Made by a program: the position numbers and the translations under genes. Of a DNA stretch of 64,000 nt, positions 8,386-15,649 are shown in pieces. The stretch is from contig NZ_CP071597.1 in the NCBI RefSeq assembly GCF_017357405.1, positions 1,860,001 to 1,924,000 on the forward strand, read 5' to 3'. Below the pieces are notes generated by a model. The model was not told the DNA's origin and did not search any database. It saw only the letters and a list, made by a program, of their open reading frames with translations. Each line of letters opens with the position of its first letter. The first letter of the stretch is position 1. Source of the DNA: Halomontanus rarus. Lineage in GTDB: Archaea; Halobacteriota; Halobacteria; Halobacteriales; Natrialbaceae.

Positions 8386-9561
8386 TCACTCGTGTGGACG
8401 CTTCGACAGCTCTGACCGTTCCGACAGCTCTGACCGTTCCGAATACGCGAATTCGCTCGAGCGATCGTCGACGACGCGGAAGCCGCCGGCCTCCGTCCGT
8501 CCCGTAAGTTCGCGCTGCGGAAACGGAATTTTGACGCCCTCGGCTTCGAACTCGGCTTTGACCCCGTGGATGACGGCCTGAACGGCTCGCCACTTTCGCT
8601 GGGGAGTCGGGTTCCCGATCCAGAAACGAAGCTCGAGTATCACCGACGAATCGTCGAAGCGAACCGGAAAGACCTGCGGAGCGGGCTGTGACAGAATCTC
8701 GTCGAGTTCCTCGATCGCCTCGAGCGCGACGGATTCGGCGTGGGCCGGGTCCACCTCGTAGTCGACGCCGACTTCGACGCGGTGGCGTAGTTTTCCTTCG
8801 ACGCTCCGGTTGATGATCGTCCGGTTCCCGACGGTCTCGTTCGGGAGCACGACGTGTTCGCCGTCAAGGTTGCGAAGTCGGACGTGGTTGATCGTAATCT
8901 CGGTGATGAATCCTTCGTGATCGCCGATTCGAACCCAATGGCCGACTTCGAACGGTCGCGACAGCATGAGAACGAACCCCGCGAGGATCGACCCGAGCGT
9001 GTTCTGGAACGCGAGACCGAGGATGATGCCGAGGACGCCGGCCCCGAACAGCAGGTTGCTCAGTTGGATTCCCCACAGCGAAAACGTCCCGAAGACGGCG
9101 ACGATGTAGATCGCGACCTGACTGACGTAGAAGGTGACGCGACGCTGGTGTTCGGACGTCGTCCGACTCGCAGAGCGTTTCCCGCCGAGAAGCAATCGCT
9201 TCAAGACGCGGGTAACGGTGTACGCGGCGGCGAAGAGAACGGCCGTAAGCAGGACGCGAACGCCCGCGTCGACGCCGTACTGAATGATGCCGACGATCGA
9301 GAGCATCTCGTTCGTCGCGTTCCACCTCGCCAGCAGGACGGTGGCGACGACGCTCGTGAGGACGAGCATCAGCCCCGCCCGCACGACCTCCGCGTCCTCG
9401 GTTTGAAACTGGGTCTGCAGACGCTTTCCGAAGTGCCAGATCATCGCGCCGATCACGATGGCGACGGCGACGATCGCTACGGTTTCGTCGAAGGGGCTGT
9501 CGGACTGGAGCGGTCTCCAAAGTATCGATACGCTGAGTGGGACTCCTGTCACCGGACCCAC
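8386..9561 (-). CDS. MscS-family mechanosensitive channel
   Basis: This is about 391 residues from a GTG at 9561. A second GTG at 9552 may be the true start, because TTTATAG (9576-9582) would place transcription near 9553-9556. Three hydrophobic segments lie at the N-terminus (about 28-45, 65-85, 95-118), then a segment near 148-170. The pore-lining helix of the family follows (NLLFGAGVLGIILGLAFQ), and then the MscS beta domain (LMLSRPFEVGHWVRIGDHEG). The C-terminal alpha/beta vestibule region is present, while the tail is a short Ser/Glu/Arg repeat (SERSELSERSEL). The protein would release solutes on hypo-osmotic shock. Confidence 0.9.
   Translation of the reverse strand: MGPVTGVPLSVSILWRPLQSDSPFDETVAIVAVAIVIGAMIWHFGKRLQTQFQTEDAEVVRAGLMLVLTSVVATVLLARWNATNEMLSIVGIIQYGVDAGVRVLLTAVLFAAAYTVTRVLKRLLLGGKRSASRTTSEHQRRVTFYVSQVAIYIVAVFGTFSLWGIQLSNLLFGAGVLGIILGLAFQNTLGSILAGFVLMLSRPFEVGHWVRIGDHEGFITEITINHVRLRNLDGEHVVLPNETVGNRTIINRSVEGKLRHRVEVGVDYEVDPAHAESVALEAIEELDEILSQPAPQVFPVRFDDSSVILELRFWIGNPTPQRKWRAVQAVIHGVKAEFEAEGVKIPFPQRELTGRTEAGGFRVVDDRSSEFAYSERSELSERSELSKRPHE
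8404..8439. repeat. Perfect 18-bp tandem duplication in the MscS C-terminus
   Basis: CGACAGCTCTGACCGTTC occurs twice back to back, encoding the repeated SERSEL tail just before the stop codon. It is in frame (18 = 6 codons). Confidence 0.85.
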
Positions 9562-9635
9562 CGACGGACCCTTACCCTATAAATTCAGGTCGTATCGCGA
9601 TCGACCGCGAGCGACCGCGAGCGACCTCGACGGTC

Positions 9636-10196
9636 TCACGCACCGTCTCTGACGGCGACGACGTCGGTTTCGACCGGGACCGCGTTCGTGATGGTGTCCA
9701 TCAGCGGCGACGTGGTTTCGACCCGGTCCCGAAGTTCGGCGAGTTCCGCCTCTGACGCGTCCGCGTCGACGTACGCGGTGCAGGTCACGGAGTTGTACCC
9801 GGCACGGACGTCCTCGGAGATGCCGAGGAACCCTCGGAGGTCGACGTCACCCTCGAGTTCGAACCGGAGGTCCTCGAGTTCGATACCCATGGCGGCGGCG
9901 TTGGCCGCGTAACCGACGCTCAGACACGATCCGAGGGCGGCGAGGAGGAGTTCGACCGCGTTCGGAGCCGTCCGCTTCCCGAGGATCTGTTCGGGTTCGT
10001 CGCCCTCGATCCTGAACTCCTGGGTGTGGATTCGCTCGCCCGCCTGATCGAAGTCGTCGATCGCCGTCACGCACTGGAGGCCGTCGGTCCACTCTGTTTC
10101 CGCTCGGAACCGAAACTGGCCGATCGTCTCGTCGCCCGTAATTGCTTCGACCGCCTGGCCGAGTTGCGCTACGTCTACGCCGTTTGTAGTTGACAT
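9636..10196 (-). CDS. OsmC-family protein
   Basis: The protein has 186 residues from the ATG at 10196. It shows the OsmC fold signature: an N-terminal beta region (FRFRAETEWTDGLQ), GKRTAPNAVELLLAALGSCL with the resolving-type Cys on the central helix, and a C-terminal VETTSPLMDTITN helix. OsmC/Ohr proteins reduce organic hydroperoxides with two cysteines. Only the ALGSCLS cysteine is obvious here; the first catalytic Cys near the N-terminus is not, apart from Cys in GLQCV (about residue 44), so activity is uncertain. It is 64 bases downstream of the AhpD-like gene, with no cassette of its own in the gap, so the two are probably cotranscribed. Confidence 0.85.
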   Translation of the reverse strand: MSTTNGVDVAQLGQAVEAITGDETIGQFRFRAETEWTDGLQCVTAIDDFDQAGERIHTQEFRIEGDEPEQILGKRTAPNAVELLLAALGSCLSVGYAANAAAMGIELEDLRFELEGDVDLRGFLGISEDVRAGYNSVTCTAYVDADASEAELAELRDRVETTSPLMDTITNAVPVETDVVAVRDGA

Positions 10197-10260
10197 GATC
10201 TCGTCTCTTTCTTGTGACTGTTTGCTGGTGAAACCGGTCTGTACTGGTCGACCGGACGAT

Positions 10261-10665
10261 TCAGTCGGCACCCGCCTGTGCGGCCTCCTGCTTCTCGAGG
10301 TACTCGACGATCTCCGACGTTTCGGAGACGAAGTCGTCCAGATCGACCTGGTTTCCGTGAAGGATCGTCGAGAAGTACTGAGTCGAGCCCGCGAGGGTGA
10401 CGGTCTCCTCGAGTTCCGCCTCCGTGACGTCCGCCAGTCGCGCCTCTTCCTTGTGGAAGTGCACGCAGTAGGGGCACTTCGTCGCGGCCGCGACCCCGAC
10501 CCCGATGAGGGCTTTCTCCCGCGGGGAGAGTTCTGTTTCCCCGAACGTGAGATCCCGAAAGATCCCCCAACTGTGGTCGCTGGCCGGCTCTGCGAGGTCT
10601 TCCATCCAGCTCGGAACCTGTCCGAGCGACGCTTCGATTTCCGTCCGTGTTTCGGTTGACACCAT
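10261..10665 (-). CDS. AhpD/carboxymuconolactone-decarboxylase-like protein
   Basis: This 134-residue CMD domain carries the redox motif CPYCVHFH at about residues 64-71. The CxxC with a following His is the catalytic core of AhpD-like disulfide reductases that regenerate peroxiredoxins. The preceding helix KALIGVGVAAATK is also typical. It is the first gene after cassette copy E1 and is followed by OsmC. An antioxidant role is inferred from the motif and from the neighbour. Confidence 0.88.
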   Translation of the reverse strand: MVSTETRTEIEASLGQVPSWMEDLAEPASDHSWGIFRDLTFGETELSPREKALIGVGVAAATKCPYCVHFHKEEARLADVTEAELEETVTLAGSTQYFSTILHGNQVDLDDFVSETSEIVEYLEKQEAAQAGAD

Positions 10666-10700
10666 TGTGGCTCACCGGATAGAGCTACGAGTGAAACGAG

Positions 10701-10775
10701 TATGTAGGCATCTAGTGATATTCGGCCGGTCACTGACCGCTTTGCAGACGGTGAGCGGCGGTCATCAACTGCAAG
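10701..10775 (-). promoter_or_regulatory. Operator/promoter cassette copy E1 (before the AhpD-like gene)
   Basis: On the plus strand it begins TATGTAGGCATCTAGTGATA, continues with GGTCACTGACCGC, and ends with an imperfect inverted repeat, TTGCAGACGGTGA (742-754 of 10 kb) facing GTCATCAACTGCAA (761-774). It ends 35 bases upstream of the AhpD ATG. Three further copies lie at 11421, 11797 and 12221, each before a minus-strand gene. Confidence 0.7.
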
Positions 10776-10845
10776 CGCGTGCCCTGTCCGCTGTACAGAT
10801 CGAGCCGCTCGGCCGACGATCTGACACGATTGAAAAAAACGGGTA

Positions 10846-11391
10846 CTAGGTGCCAGTACTCTCGCCGGTGTCCGCTGGCCGGGGTTCGGATCGGATTCCC
10901 CGGTACGCGAGTCCGGCACCCACCACGAAGACGATCGTCGCGAGGTAGACGGGGCCGAGGTGCGACACCCAATCGTGAGTGAAGAGATCCATGTAGTGCA
11001 TCGGAAGGGCGAGAGCCAGTCCGACGACGGCGGCGACAACCGCGGTCGCCCACGCCCACAGTAGCCCACTCTGCACCCCGTACCACGCGAGCGCCGTGAT
11101 CGCGACCCCGGTGGCGATGATGAACGCCGCGGTGGCGACGTGGAGGTGGTCGATGTAGTGCACGACGGCCGGGTCGAGCGCGTCGAGCTCCGCTCGAGTG
11201 ACTCCGTTCAGGGTTGCGACGCCGAGTTCGAAGCCGCTACCGAAGAACGTCCTGATGAGGAAGACGACTCCGTAGGCGATGAAGGCCACACCCGCGAGTG
11301 CCATCAGAAGCGAGCCGGTCCGTACGCCGCGTCCGAGTTCGTGGTCGGTGTCTGTCCCGTGTCCGTCAATCGTTGGTTGTTCTACACTCAT
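10846..11391 (-). CDS. Four-TM membrane protein of unknown function
   Basis: The protein has 181 residues from the ATG at 11391 (a TTG two codons upstream is unlikely). Four hydrophobic segments lie at about residues 27-50, 83-103, 108-130 and 146-165. Several His residues flank or enter the membrane region (VVHYIDHLHVATAAF, LPMHYMDLFTHDWVSH), which could bind metal or heme, although that is speculative. I do not recognise the family. It has its own cassette copy (E2) 30 bases upstream, which groups it with the AhpD, DUF1059 and zinc-ribbon genes. Confidence 0.75.
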   Translation of the reverse strand: MSVEQPTIDGHGTDTDHELGRGVRTGSLLMALAGVAFIAYGVVFLIRTFFGSGFELGVATLNGVTRAELDALDPAVVHYIDHLHVATAAFIIATGVAITALAWYGVQSGLLWAWATAVVAAVVGLALALPMHYMDLFTHDWVSHLGPVYLATIVFVVGAGLAYRGIRSEPRPADTGESTGT

Positions 11392-11420
11392 TGTCAACGA
11401 GAGAGGTTACGATTCGGGTG

Positions 11421-11479
11421 AGTATGTAGGCATTTGGTGATATTCCAGCAGCCACTGGCCGCCTTGCAGCCGATGCAAG
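11421..11479 (-). promoter_or_regulatory. Operator/promoter cassette copy E2 (before the 4-TM gene)
   Basis: It matches E1 at AGTATGTAGGCATTTGGTGA and in the later CACTGGCCGCCTTGCAG, but the inverted-repeat centre is shortened (TTGCAGCCGATGCAAG). This is the most compact copy and may show the minimal site. It lies 29 bases upstream of the ATG. Confidence 0.65.
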
Positions 11480-11584
11480 AGAATCGAAACCCGCAAACAG
11501 TGAACTCCGTACTACTCGTACGATTCGACGGTCGAAAATTCACCGTCAAAATGGAGTGAAACGGTGCCAGAGCCATCCACGTCG

Positions 11585-11758
11585 CTAGACGACCTGTAGA
11601 TGCTCCTCCCTGAGTTCCTCGTCCGTGAATTCTTTCCCGTGGACGTCTTTCATGTGTTTCCTGGCCAGTTCGACCGCTTCGTCTTCGTCTTCCGACTGGA
11701 TGATGAATCGGCAATCGGCCGCTGCCGATTCACAGTCGAGTTTGCGTGCTTGTGCCAT
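11585..11758 (-). CDS. DUF1059 small protein
   Basis: This 57-residue protein starts MAQARKLDCESAAADCRF and ends with the DUF1059 signature AVELARKHMKDVHGKEFTDE. The family is annotated as a predicted small metal-binding protein with conserved Cys and His, and no reaction is known. Cassette E3 lies 38 bases upstream. It belongs to the same small-gene group as its neighbours. Confidence 0.8.
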   Translation of the reverse strand: MAQARKLDCESAAADCRFIIQSEDEDEAVELARKHMKDVHGKEFTDEELREEHLQVV

Positions 11759-11796
11759 GTGGGTTCGCCCCGAGTAGACGGTACGAAGGCGCGGAT

Positions 11797-11870
11797 TAGG
11801 TAGGCACCGCGTGACAGTTCGCCACTCGCTGCACGCCGTGCAGCCGGTGCACGGCGGTCACCGGTTGCAA
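11797..11870 (-). promoter_or_regulatory. Operator/promoter cassette copy E3 (before the DUF1059 gene)
   Basis: It aligns with the others as GGTAGGCACCGCGTGACAG, CGCCACTCGCTGCACGC and the dyad TGCAGCCGGTG / CACCGGTTGCA (840-866 of 11 kb). It is followed directly by a CGA trinucleotide run at 11871-11890. Confidence 0.65.
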
Positions 11871-11890
11871 CGACGACGACGACGACGACG
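11871..11890. repeat. CGA trinucleotide run
   Basis: Almost seven perfect CGA units abut the outer edge of cassette E3. The run lies outside any convincing gene and could vary in length between strains. Confidence 0.8.
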
Positions 11891-11990
11891 TGCGCTCGAG
11901 TCGAGTGCGACCGCTCTCGTCCTCGTCGAACGTCCGCCGTTCGCGTCGGGAAAAGCGACCCCTCGTGAGCCGATGTCGCGCGGACACCGA

Positions 11991-12173
11991 TCAGCAGAAG
12001 TACACCCAGAATTCGTGATCGGCCGGGCAGACGACGGTCGTGTGGTCGCCGTAGAGTGCGACCGAGCGTCTGATCTCGAGATCGACGTCGTCGTCGGGAA
12101 TCGAAATGGTCGTTTCTCGCTCGCAGTGCGGACACGATACGGTCGCCGTCTCCTGTCTCGGGATCGTCGCCAT
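11991..12173 (-). CDS. Small zinc-ribbon-like protein
   Basis: This 60-residue protein has two cysteine pairs: CPHC at residues 14-17 (VSCPHCERETTI), and Cys49 with the C-terminal Cys60 (VVCPADHEFWVYFC). The second pair is widely spaced and includes a His, so zinc binding is likely but not certain. A very acidic linker (IPDDDVDLEIRR) lies between them. Cassette E4 is 47 bases upstream, and the HTH regulator ends just before that cassette. Confidence 0.7.
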   Translation of the reverse strand: MATIPRQETATVSCPHCERETTISIPDDDVDLEIRRSVALYGDHTTVVCPADHEFWVYFC

Positions 12174-12220
12174 TGGAATATTCGCCTCGAGTTCGGTGCG
12201 TCAAACAACGAGCGGGAAAC

Positions 12221-12295
12221 GGATGTAGGCATCTCGTGAGCATCGACCACTCACTGACCGTCTCGCAACCGGTGACCGGAAGTCACCAGTTGCAA
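12221..12295 (-). promoter_or_regulatory. Operator/promoter cassette copy E4 (before the zinc-ribbon gene)
   Basis: This is the clearest copy. It reads GGATGTAGGCATCTCGTGAG, then CACTCACTGACCG, then GCAACCGGTGAC (265-276) facing GTCACCAGTTGC (282-293), an 11-of-12 inverted repeat with a 5-base spacer. It starts 6 bases after the stop codon of the HTH regulator gene. Confidence 0.75.
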
Positions 12296-12300
12296 TCCGG

Positions 12301-13110
12301 TCACTCGATGGCCGTCTCGAGCGCGAGCGGCCGCGCCTCGCGTCGATAGCTGTCGTAGGTCGATTCCGCCCACTCGCGTGCGTCCGGAGCGTCGGTGTCG
12401 AGAAATACCTGCACCGTTCCGCTGTTGGCGTTGTAGCCGCTGATTCCGATCCGATCGTCGAAGAGACTGACTCCGTAGGCCGGCAAGTCGTCGTGCAATC
12501 GGACCGTCAGGTGGCCGCTCTCGAGGGGCTCGGCGCAGTGTTCCGAGTACGTCGAGATGATGTACCGGGCGACGCTCGGCGGATCGATGATCTCCGTATC
12601 CATGCCATCGACGATTCGCCGGGACAGTTCGTCCTTACACGGCTCGAGCAAGGCGACGTCGAACCCGACGAACCGAAATCGGTCCGTCTCCCGGAGGAGC
12701 GAGGCGAATCGGTTCACCGGACCGTAGGGATCGTCGATCGAGGCCTCGGTCACGACCGCATCGGTCCCCATCTCGAGGGTGAACCCGCTCGCCTCGGGCG
12801 GGAGCCACTGCCAGACGTCCCGAAGCGTCTGCTCGGTTTCGATCAGTTCGATCAGGTCCTGCATCCCCGACGCGACGAACGCACCCAGTTGCGTCGCCTC
12901 GAACTGGTGTCCGTCCCGCCTGATCCACCGTCGATGTTCGAACTCGCGTAACGTCCGTCCGATCGTGGACGTCGACGCTTCGGTCAGTTCCTGGAGGTCG
13001 GCCCGACTCCGTGGACGTTCAGCTAAGGCGACGAGCGCAGTGACGCGGTGGTCCGACCGCGCGAGGAACTCGATATCGTCGATAGGGGATCGAGTGTTTC
13101 TTGATAACAT
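12301..13110 (-). CDS. HTH transcriptional regulator with C-terminal DUF1724-type domain
   Basis: The protein has 269 residues from the ATG at 13110. An N-terminal winged helix (about 15-75: ALAERPRSRADLQELTEAS, STIGRTLREFEHRRW) is followed by a long alpha/beta domain that includes RYIISTYSEHCAEPLESGHL and YGVSLFDDRIGISGY. This form matches archaeal HTH regulators with a DUF1724 effector domain. It lies directly upstream of the four cassette-controlled genes in the same orientation and is the best candidate for the factor that binds them. A perfect 12-bp palindrome three bases before its own start suggests autoregulation by it or by another factor. Confidence 0.85.
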   Translation of the reverse strand: MLSRNTRSPIDDIEFLARSDHRVTALVALAERPRSRADLQELTEASTSTIGRTLREFEHRRWIRRDGHQFEATQLGAFVASGMQDLIELIETEQTLRDVWQWLPPEASGFTLEMGTDAVVTEASIDDPYGPVNRFASLLRETDRFRFVGFDVALLEPCKDELSRRIVDGMDTEIIDPPSVARYIISTYSEHCAEPLESGHLTVRLHDDLPAYGVSLFDDRIGISGYNANSGTVQVFLDTDAPDAREWAESTYDSYRREARPLALETAIE

Positions 13111-13113
13111 ATG

Positions 13114-13125
13114 ACACGTACGTGT
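13114..13125. promoter_or_regulatory. Perfect palindrome ACACGTACGTGT before the HTH regulator
   Basis: A 12-bp perfect dyad lies only 3 bases upstream of the start codon, overlapping where transcription should begin. A repressor site is the simplest reading. Confidence 0.45.
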
Positions 13126-13350
13126 GCCAGTAGCATAGCTATTCGCACCTATCGAGTCGATGAGAACAGACGAGAATCGAGACGGGCGGCAGAACAGTAC
13201 ATATACACCCCTGGATCGACCAGACACTCTCATGACGGGCGGTCGATGCGACGGGGTGAGTGACGGAGCGATCGACCGCCGGAGTGACCTCGAGGCCGAC
13301 TGGAACGGCGTTTTCGTCGGAGCGAGAATCGCCTTCGCCGTCGCCAGTCC

Positions 13351-14340
13351 ATGAGAGCCGCGATCACCGGAATGCTACCCGGGTTCGTCGTCCTCTGTCT
13401 CGGGGCCGTGCTGGCTCGAGGCCTGTCGGCGGTCGTGGGGGTCAACGAGTTGCTGCTCGCGATCGGGCTCGGCGTCCTCCTGACGAACAGCGTCGGCGTT
13501 CCCGAACGACTCCGTCCCGGGCTGGCGACGCACAAGAGCTGGCTCGCCGCGGGGATCGTCTTACTCGGCGCGTCGCTGACGATCGATTCGATCCTCGAAA
13601 CCGGCGCTTCCGTGCTCCTTTTGATGGTCGCCACGGTGGCGGTGACGATGATCACCGTCGAGGGGATCGCCCGAAACGTCGCCGGACTTCCAGAGCGATT
13701 GGGCTCGTTGCTCGCCGCCGGTGCCGGGATCTGCGGGGTCTCTGCGGTCGTCGCCGTCGGCGGCGGGATCCAGGCCCGAGAAACGCAGATCGCCTACGCT
13801 GCGGGCGTCGTGTTGGTGGTAGACGCGATCACGATCGTCGTCTACCCGATCGTCGGCGCCCAGCTCGAGCTCTCCGGGATCGTCTTCGGCGTCTGGGCCG
13901 GCGTGAGCATGCTCTCGACCGGACCGGTGGTGGCGGTCGGGTTCGCCCACTCGGAGGTCGCCGGCCAGTGGGCGACGATGACGAAACTCGCCCGCAACGC
14001 CCTGATCGGGGCCGTGGCGCTCGGATACGCGAGCTACTACGCGCGCCGCGGATCCGGTGGGTCGACCTCGTGGAAACTGCTGTGGGCGAACTTCCCGACG
14101 TTCGTCCTGGGATTTCTCGCGGTCGTCGTGCTCGCGAGTGCCGGCGCCTTCTCGCCGGACCAGCAGGCCTCGATCGCGAAGGCGGTCGACTGGCTGTTCC
14201 TGCTCGCGTTCGTCGGACTCGGGACCGAAATTCGGATCGGAGATCTCAGGCGGATCGGTATCGGCCCCGCGCTCGTCGTGTTCGCCGCGATGGTGCTCGC
14301 GAGCGTCCTCTCGCTGGCGGTCGCACTGGCGGTGCTATGA
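13351..14340 (+). CDS. YeiH-family (UPF0324) putative sulfate/anion permease
   Basis: This 329-residue integral membrane protein has about ten hydrophobic segments. Family marks are LLLAIGLGVLLTN near residue 35, the re-entrant-like GAGICGVSAVVAVGG near 123-137, and WLFLLAFVGLGTEIRI near the C-terminus. Family members are annotated as putative sulfate exporters, and the substrate is not established here. It is divergent from the HTH regulator at 12301. A short frame upstream stops inside its ATG (ATGA), which I do not consider a gene. Confidence 0.85.
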   Translation: MRAAITGMLPGFVVLCLGAVLARGLSAVVGVNELLLAIGLGVLLTNSVGVPERLRPGLATHKSWLAAGIVLLGASLTIDSILETGASVLLLMVATVAVTMITVEGIARNVAGLPERLGSLLAAGAGICGVSAVVAVGGGIQARETQIAYAAGVVLVVDAITIVVYPIVGAQLELSGIVFGVWAGVSMLSTGPVVAVGFAHSEVAGQWATMTKLARNALIGAVALGYASYYARRGSGGSTSWKLLWANFPTFVLGFLAVVVLASAGAFSPDQQASIAKAVDWLFLLAFVGLGTEIRIGDLRRIGIGPALVVFAAMVLASVLSLAVALAVL

Positions 14341-14450
14341 ATCGAACAACGCAGGTTCAGAGCGTCACTCGAGGGACGAGTTCACTCGCAAAATGACAGT
14401 CACTTGCGAGCGACAACACCGTTTTGTCGCTTACGAGCGTACTATCGTGG

Positions 14451-14792
14451 ATGGCAGACGACAAAAAGGGCCGAAACAAGCAAGCCGACGACGAAGAGCG
14501 CCGACAGCGAAAACGGGAACTCGAGGAGGCGCGCGATCGAGGCGACGAAGCCGAACCCGAACCGGTCGACGGCGCCGCCGGCGAACGACTCGGCGACCTC
14601 GACGAGGCGCTCGAGGAACAGGAGTATCCGACGACTACCGAGGAAGTGATCGAGGCCCACGGCGATCACGAGGTCGAAGCACAGGAAGGGTGGAAATCCG
14701 TCGACGAGGTGCTCACTCCGGTCGACGACGAAACGTACGAGTCCGCCGACGACGTCCGAAGCCGAATTCAGGGCCTGATTCGTCGCGGGTGA
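14451..14792 (+). CDS. DUF5789-type small acidic protein
   Basis: This is 113 residues from the ATG at 14451. The N-terminal 45 residues are highly charged and probably disordered (KKGRNKQADDEERRQRKREL). The C-terminal part, EYPTTTEEVIEAHGDHEVEA to DDVRSRIQGLIRRG, resembles haloarchaeal DUF5789 proteins as I recall them. The function is unknown. Confidence 0.7.
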   Translation: MADDKKGRNKQADDEERRQRKRELEEARDRGDEAEPEPVDGAAGERLGDLDEALEEQEYPTTTEEVIEAHGDHEVEAQEGWKSVDEVLTPVDDETYESADDVRSRIQGLIRRG

Positions 14793-14929
14793 GGGTCGTC
14801 CACAGCAGCGCCGTCTCTCGAGTGAGCCCCCTCGGTCGATAGCTGTCGTCTTCGCGCTTTCAGGTGTCTACGGAGTTCGAGCGGCTGCTCTCGAGTACCT
14901 GTCGTCTCTCCCGATCCGTCCTCGAGCGG

Positions 14930-15091
14930 CTACTCCTCGGGGAGATCGACCGCGCGGTAGACCTCCGACCGCAATTCGGCCGCCCGCTCGTCGTCGATCA
15001 CGTCGTTCTCCTCGAGGTCGTCGACGATCCCGATCACCGCGTTGCACAGTCGCTCCGGATGGTCGATCCTGGGAGCAGCGTCGTCATCCAT
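14930..15091 (-). CDS. Small acidic hypothetical protein
   Basis: A 53-residue protein starts MDDDAAPRIDHPERLCNAV. Two helices are likely (ERLCNAVIGIVDDLEEN and DERAAELRSEVYRAV). No family was recognised. The ATG at 15091 is preferred to a longer frame starting at 15157. Confidence 0.55.
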   Translation of the reverse strand: MDDDAAPRIDHPERLCNAVIGIVDDLEENDVIDDERAAELRSEVYRAVDLPEE

Positions 15092-15649
15092 ACGGCCTTG
15101 TCCACGCCGAGCGTATTCATGGAACGGGGTTCTCGATGGAACTAGTTGTACTGACACGGACCCCCTAGGTCTGCGTAAATATCTAAAGAACTACCCCGGG
15201 ACCCCCCATGTCCGGATGAATTCTCACTAGTAAGGGGGTCCCCCCGCTGACAGTCACTTCGGTATTATTCCGCTTTACAGCACCTCACACGAGGAGATTA
15301 CGCGGACGATGGGGGCCGGGGGTAACACATTCTGCTACTCAAGACGGACACAGTGAACCGGCGACGACACCCCTCCACTCGATCAGGACTCCCGACGAGC
15401 AGTCCCGACGCCCCGTCACGGACGACCGGAGACGCGACTCGAGTCGCGTGTCCGAACCGGCAGTAACGACTGAAACGATCTACACACCCATCGCACAGTC
15501 CGCGGGTCTCGCTCCCAGTCTTCGTTCCGAACCACACTCCTGCCGTGCGATCAGGTGTAAGTGACGTTCTGTGGCGACTACAACCCCAGAAGACTGGCGG
15601 CGATCACGTCGAGCCACGACCTTATCACCGCAAACGCCGAACCCTCGCT
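15092..15649. other. Gene-poor divergent region with C/G-tract repeats
   Basis: No convincing gene is seen in 558 bases. Three related tracts occur: GGACCCCCT at 15159, GGGACCCCCC at 15199 and GGGGGTCCCCCC at 15234, the last a palindrome. AT-rich promoter-like sequence lies between them (GTAAATATCTAAAG). CTTATC at 15621-15626 is correctly placed as the TATA box of the regulator starting at 15650. A minus-strand frame at 15298-15537 with three Cys is not credible. Confidence 0.45.

Noticed and set aside
10841..10860. GAAAAAAACGGG near 10832 as a terminator of the 4-TM gene
   Set aside because: The A tract lies just after the 4-TM gene stop but gives T residues only on the minus strand for a short 7-base run; a possible weak terminator, not strong enough to list.
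9636..11069. Long minus-strand frame extending the OsmC gene to 477 residues
   Set aside because: The extension runs antisense through the AhpD-like gene and cassette E1 and has no family character; the OsmC start is at 10196.
11866..11890. CGA run considered as part of the cassette
   Set aside because: Present only at E3; the other three copies lack it.
13232..13354. Short frame ending in ATGA overlap with the YeiH-type gene
   Set aside because: 40 residues with no domain and no promoter of its own; overlap of TGA with ATG is common by chance in this GC-rich DNA.
15298..15537. Minus-strand frame of 79 residues with three Cys (CDGCVDRFSRYC)
   Set aside because: Composition is Arg-rich and unlike local proteins, there is no good promoter, and it covers the G/C-tract region. 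Chance frame.
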